A program made the position numbers and the translations under genes. This document shows positions 58,945 through 64,000 of a stretch of DNA of 64,000 nucleotides, one piece after another. The stretch lies in NCBI RefSeq assembly GCF_037975245.1, contig NC_092574.1:25650713-25714712 (forward strand), in the 5' to 3' direction. The first letter of the stretch is position 1. The number at the start of each line of letters is the position of its first letter. The notes beneath the pieces are model-generated. The model worked only from the letters and a program-made list of their open reading frames with translations. It had not been told where the DNA came from and searched no databases. The DNA comes from Apostichopus japonicus. Taxonomy: Eukaryota; Echinodermata; Holothuroidea; Aspidochirotida; Stichopodidae.

Positions 58945-61865
58945 TTACTTCGTGGACAAGATTAGTGCAACGATCAGGCCGTAAAGTCCCAATACTTCTG
59001 CAAAAATTAAAATCAATATCATGCCCACAAACAACCGCGGCTGCTGGGCTGTGCCTCGAACTCCTGAGTCTCCTACAATCCCAATTGCAAACCCAGCTGC
59101 CATGCCACTCAGTCCAACGCTTAGTCCTGCTCCCAGATGCATAAAACTTCTGCAAGAGAAAGCAACACACAGGTATACATGAGAGGAAGAAAGTACAACT
59201 ATCATCCTTAGCTTCTGTAACAGAGAATGGCTTAAGCTTACTGGGGTCTGCCAGTGTAGGTTTGGGATAGTTAGCAGTGATTTTAGCAGTGCATCTCCAT
59301 AAACTGTTGTACATGATGCCTTGATGAAGGAGTTTCAATATTAGCACGATATCTACTGAAGGAAAAAGTTTATCAGAGCTATTCAAAGAACATTGGATAT
59401 AGATCTCATAACCAAGTGCTATGCTAAATGTTTAAACTGTTGAAACAAATGTGTGAAGTATTAATGCACACTAATGCAACAAAACAATTATCTTATGCTG
59501 TTACATATAAATCAAATCTATAGGAGGATCATTCTGAATCAATTTACAAAAGAGCTGTTTAATCAACCATTTTGTTCCCTATCAGCATTGTTACAAACGC
59601 AGAATTCTGCGTGCGGAACACACAATGTTTTAGACAGGGACACAAAATCTTGAAATGTTTTTTTGTTCGAGAAACAAACCCAGAGTAAACACATTCACAA
59701 CTAGACCTAACAACATAATAGTGCTGTGCCGTTTACACGTTTAAACGAACGAAACATCGTTTAAACGTTTAATAAAACCTTATGAACGTTTAAACGAAAC
59801 TATGATATCAACTGAAAATTAAATTATTGGCAAAAATCGCGTATCCATTTCCGTGTTTATTTTGTCTACTACGCGAAATAACAACACAACTTACGATCAG
59901 TCGAATCATAAACCGCGAACGTAATCCTACTTTTGTCCCCCCCCCTCCCCCCGATGTATCCGGCGATATGAATGGCTTAAACTTGAACGCTGTTATCCTT
60001 TTGTGAAAACTTCCTGATTCGCGGCACAAGTGTACTTTATATCGAGCCGACAGCGGCGGAGCAGATAATCCAGTCAATGCATGTTCGATCGAAATGATTA
60101 CAATCCCTGTCCATCACGTTGAACTCTGCGACCAGACAATACCGGGACGAATACTCGACTTGGTATTAGTTATTCAAATACATGATCAAAGGAAATGTAT
60201 CGATTGTAGATCGTAAAAAAAACTCTGAAAATCAGTAGAGAAATTAACAATTGTGTACGAAAAGTAAGTTGGTACACCTTTCAAATTTTACGAAAGATCC
60301 AGCAAAACACTTTCGAAAAATTCACGCGAAACTGGCAAATCATGCTAATTGCAACTAATGTCATGTATACAAGGCTCTAGTACACCCATTTATGCATAAA
60401 CCAGAAGACCACATCTGGTGTTAAGCTGGGGGAAAAGAAAGTATTTTCTAGAATTTCCAAAAATACGGAAAAAATAATGCCCTACCATAGTTAAGTGTAT
60501 AGCAAATAGCCTAACCAACTCGTCTGTTACGGATCTCACGTAACTACAAAAACACAACCAATTGTATTTTGCGAACTTGACGTTTTCTACAAGAACATGG
60601 AAATAATGTTAAGCATTAGTTAATCATGCCGTGTGGCCTAAAACATATTTTATTATGTACAAGGTTTACTTCATAAAGATGACCATAGCTTGATATCTTG
60701 TGCTGCATGTATTAACTGTGCCTCGTGTATCATGGGGAATACTCCATGAAACGTTTCTTGGAAACGTGCCAAAAATGTTAACAAGCAGGTGTTAGACAGG
60801 GGATGAGCGCGCAGTTTGTACCTGGGAAATTCTGAGCACATATACAGTATCCTATCGTAGTATTTAAGTTAGGTTAAACCGTACTGCAGTTGTAAACTGA
60901 TGTACGTTTAGTGCGCGCTATTCATTGTTAGGCATTCTAGAAACGGGGCTTTGCCGAACGTTTTTTGTTTCATAATATCGGAGGTTCTGTAAGTTAAACT
61001 TTTTAAAGATTGTAAAACAGATTATATAAATCTCTTTTCATTTTATAACATAATACAGCTACTCTAACTTGTCATTTAAAATTTTTCATCAGCTTTGTGA
61101 CAATTTAAATTCAAAAAGTTGTCAGTATTTTGCATCCTCAACTGCGAATTTTTTTATCGCCAGACACGCAAAAAAATCCTTTTCCTTTTCCGGGGTCTTC
61201 GCCCCACCAGGGCCCTAGGGCGGTCCCCTGGACCCCACGCCTTTATGCTCGGCGTTTTCTCGCGATTTTCGCGAACGTTTAAACGTTTAAACGAACGAAA
61301 AATCGGCCGTTTAAACGTTTAGGTCATTAAACGAAACTTCACAGCCCTACAACATAACAACTTTTTGAATTGTTTTCCCTCCAGGAACATTACTCGCCCA
61401 TTACAGATTTTTGGAGTAACCAAACGAAGGGCAATGCACTAGCGCTTTGACTATACAATACCATATTCCTGTGCATGGCCTCCACACCATATTGTGCTGC
61501 TCTAGCTTGATGTCACACAACCATGATATGCAAGCTGTACTTTCTTATATTTGCTTGTATGTTTTTCCAACTTAACTACATTCTGCTTTCACAAAATTTT
61601 TGTTTGAAGTTAAATGCCATTTTTGACAAGCTACTGTACATTCAAAAGTACAGTTGCTCTGTGATGCATGTCAATACTTACTTATATAAACTATAATCTG
61701 TATCAATTCCATTAATAACGACCACAGCCACGACTAATCCATAGATTGCGACAATACCGGCCATAACAACTGGAACCATAGATTTCATGATAAGCTCTGG
61801 CCTCATTACACTCATTGCTGCAACACCAGTTCCACTCTTTGCTGTACCATAGGCTGCTCCCAAAG
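58945..61865 (-). CDS. ATP6V0C: V-type H+-ATPase 16-kDa proteolipid subunit c, last two coding exons
   Basis: On the minus strand, exon 61682-61865 joins exon 58945-59149 (stop TAA at 58945-58947). The acceptor is TGTCAG before 61865 and the donor GTAAGT after 61682; the second exon follows TTGCAG. The frame gives about 128 residues, starting (A)[13 protein letters not shown] and ending IVALILSTK. Subunit c is the four-helix proteolipid of the Vo rotor in endolysosomal and other acidic membranes. Visible parts are most of helix 1, helix 2 ([17 protein letters not shown]), the second glycine-rich helix ([19 protein letters not shown]) and helix 4 with the proton-carrying glutamate in [13 protein letters not shown]. 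The family is about 155 residues, so some 26 N-terminal residues are missing; I found no matching exon up to 64000. The intron carries the hAT element 59719-61349. Identity is essentially certain because the C-terminal exon is almost invariant across animals. Confidence 0.96.
59719..61349. mobile_element. hAT-type element in ATP6V0C intron (perfect 8-bp TSD)
   Basis: The ends are TAGTGCTGTG and CACAGCCCTA. CAACATAA lies on both sides (59711-59718 and 61350-61357). Both ends have several copies of the palindrome GTTTAAAC within CGTTTAAACG. The interior has only short open frames, so it is non-autonomous at 1,631 bp. Confidence 0.9.
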
Positions 61866-62740
61866 CTGACAGATGAACAAGAAAGAAACTTATGGATAAA
61901 GGACAAAATTATTGTGACAAGGAGGAACAACATAACTGTGTGCAAAGTCTTGTAAGCCAGGAAATAATTAAGTATTCAAATTTTGTGTAGCAGCATTGTT
62001 TTTGCAATACATGGGATAATACTACTAATCACCTAGCCTAGTTAGGTTTGGCAGGCATGGTCAGTCAAGTGTGAGTCATTGACAAAGGACAATGTGACCC
62101 ACAAATGTTTCAACTGATTAACATTGCTGGTCAAAAGAGTGACCCCAGTTCAGTCACATTATGGTACCTAATGTGTCATAATGCATCATGGTGAGTTGAT
62201 TACTTCTGCCACAAAAAAGCAGTATGTGACTGTGGTTTGCCATTGGCTAGGCCTACAATGAGGGATTTGCATGTGTCCATGAAAATTAAACTAGCAGAGC
62301 ATATACTCCTCTACTTGCTCAAGATGAGGAGTTGGGTGAGCCTAGCCTACTAAATCATTGCGATTCTTTATCAGCTTACTGAGCTTAACAAAGCAGAACC
62401 TAGCCCATTTAGTGTTGTTTATGAAATATCTGGTGTTAACCTACTGTAGATGGGAAGTAACAGGCGCTTTTACAGCCTGGCACCAAGGTGTGTCATTTAG
62501 TAGATGTTAGTGACAAACTCACATGGGCTTAGGCTAAGTCAAGTGACTGGTGCATGTGAGAAATTTAAACGTTTTGGTGAAACACAGAGGTGCAATGACT
62601 GCTCATGCCAGGGAATCTCACAGATTATGACCGGAAATCCCTAAAGTAAACAGTGTAGGCTATTGTCCCTCTAAAAAGCCCTGCAAGTGTCAGTTGCAGG
62701 GTATTCTGCTATTGCTCCAACGGACTGAAGGGGGCTGTAT
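61866..62740. other. ATP6V0C upstream intron or flank, no gene seen
   Basis: No exon with the expected N-terminal ATP6V0C residues and no recognisable repeat. It is ordinary AT-rich sequence with several AGGCCTAC/TAGGCTA words, which are common in this window. Confidence 0.4.
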
Positions 62741-62741
62741 C

Positions 62742-63695
62742 ATTCCACCATTGGTACATCCCGCCATAGAAAATGTGCTCTTTCCGCCATAGAAAAAATG
62801 CCATTCCGCCTTTATGCACTGTACATTGATTTGCAGTCATTAAAATCAACAATCAGAATCGGGTTTTATGATAAACAATCAACCTAAATTAAATCGATTT
62901 ATTCAACCAACTATATCATACATTTGAAGAGTGTAATGACTCTTAGGAACTAAAAATTAACACTGTTCAATCAACATACATGTATAGTCAGTATTGCGAA
63001 GTTCGCCATACTGCGAAGTTCGGGCACCCTAAGAAATACACGATTTTCACCATGAAAACCTACAGGAAGAGCCAAATTTCACCAAAAAGTACGAAGCTGC
63101 AGTTATTTTCTCTCCAAAATGACCCGTGTGCAAGAAATTACTTACATATTTGTCAATAAAATGACGAAGATCTATGAAGTCTGTTATAATTACTGAAAGA
63201 GCAACAGCGCCACCAATTTTTACCAGCGCCACACTGTAGGTTGCGTGGCCGAAATTCGCAATACTCTAGCAAGAAATACCAGTTCCACAATCACGAAGAA
63301 TCTTCTTGGAAAACAACATGAAAACAGTTTGCAGGAAAGAAAGTTTGGCCGTGTATCGTACTATAACAAAATTCTCCCACCATATGAAGTATATTTTCAA
63401 ATGATTTATACCAGAAGATTTAGTTTTGGGGTGTTTTAAGTCTTAAGTGGGCGAACTTCGAAGTCACCATCCTACATTAAAGACTGTACATCTATTCCCC
63501 AATCTTGTCTTAACTTAAATTCAGTCTATCCAGCAAACCGTCACATTTATAGACGGTGTACCTAGGCCCCTATCCTTCCATGGGAATCACAAAAAGTATA
63601 CATTCCTGTGTATAATCCATTCCTAAAATGTACCTTTCCGCCATAGGTTTTGAGCCTCTCCACATCGAAAACTATGGCGGAATGGTATGGCAGTA
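62742..63695. mobile_element. TIR-like element with CCGCCATAG motifs, with an inner inverted pair
   Basis: CCGCCATAG occurs at 62761 and 62784, and again at 63638. Its reverse complement CTATGGCGG at 63672 gives inverted outer ends (CATCCCGCCATAGAAAATGTG against the complement of CACATCGAAAACTATGGCGG). Inside, GCGAAGTTCGCC near 62996 and GGCGAACTTCG at 63450 form a second inverted pair, perhaps a nested element. No clear target duplication was found. Confidence 0.4.
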
Positions 63696-64000
63696 TGTAC
63701 TATGTCAGCTTGGAACTGGAACCGACCGAAGTACTGAATAAGGCTAGGGGCCCTACCAGAATTAGCCCTAGGCTAGGCTAATTAGACTAGAAATTGTGGG
63801 AACTGCCTTTTTTCTTTGTACATTAGGCTAGGCTGCTTCAGTCTGTGAATGTGTATAACTTAGTCTTAATTAGTCTAGGACTTAGTGGAAGGTTTTTCGG
63901 TTAACGCAGTGATTTTTATTGATCAAACTAGTTAGGCGAACTCCCTCGAAAATTGGAGAGCCTAGGCATACTGCTTAGGCTTAATCCGAGGACGTTAGGC
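63696..64000. other. Right edge, no gene seen
   Basis: The sequence has repeated TAGGCTAGG/CCTAGGC words but no exon or transposon end that I can support. Confidence 0.3.

Noticed and set aside
58889-59386. 165-codon minus-strand open frame
   Set aside because: It overlaps the last ATP6V0C exon in another frame and crosses its intron boundary.

Overview
This is a window of animal nuclear DNA. Coding sequence is split into short exons with canonical GT-AG introns, the base composition is AT-rich, and transposon debris is dense. The genes, the many GC-capped hAT miniature elements, the tRNA-derived SINEs and the CR1/L2-type LINE ends with the 'GCGCTATA(T/G)A' plus (ATT)n signature fit a marine invertebrate deuterostome. 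An echinoderm such as a sea cucumber is my best guess, but the sequence alone does not prove it.

Layout. 1-17.4 kb holds no host gene that I can recognise. It carries two head-to-head copies of one LINE (an RT remnant plus a long 3' region), three foldback elements filled with short palindromic tandem repeats, a 65-bp satellite with higher-order structure, a decayed Ty3/gypsy pol, hAT pieces and long (TA)n tracts. 18.3-28.7 kb (+) is a 12-exon, 5'-incomplete gene for mitochondrial acyl-CoA synthetase family member 2 (ACSF2). 28.8-34.8 kb is intergenic, with a LINE 3' end and a 2.4-kb hAT element. 34.8-52.1 kb (+) is a complete 17-exon TRAP1 gene (mitochondrial Hsp90, 752 codons), followed by a nine-copy 155/161-bp tandem repeat. 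58.4-61.9 kb (-) holds the last two coding exons of ATP6V0C (V-ATPase c subunit); its first exon is probably beyond the right edge.

The genes are not an operon. ACSF2 and TRAP1 are head-to-tail and both products go to mitochondria. TRAP1 and ATP6V0C converge. The introns and spacers hold at least eight hAT-type elements delimited by terminal inverted repeats (TIRs) and target-site duplications (TSDs), including a three-level nest in ACSF2 intron 9.

I found no undescribed defence, metabolic or mobile gene system. The most notable items are the nested hATs with two TSD sizes, the higher-order satellite, the foldback elements made of short palindromic repeats, an atypical C-terminal catalytic motif in ACSF2, a partial exon duplication, and a LINE tail that abuts a TRAP1 splice acceptor.
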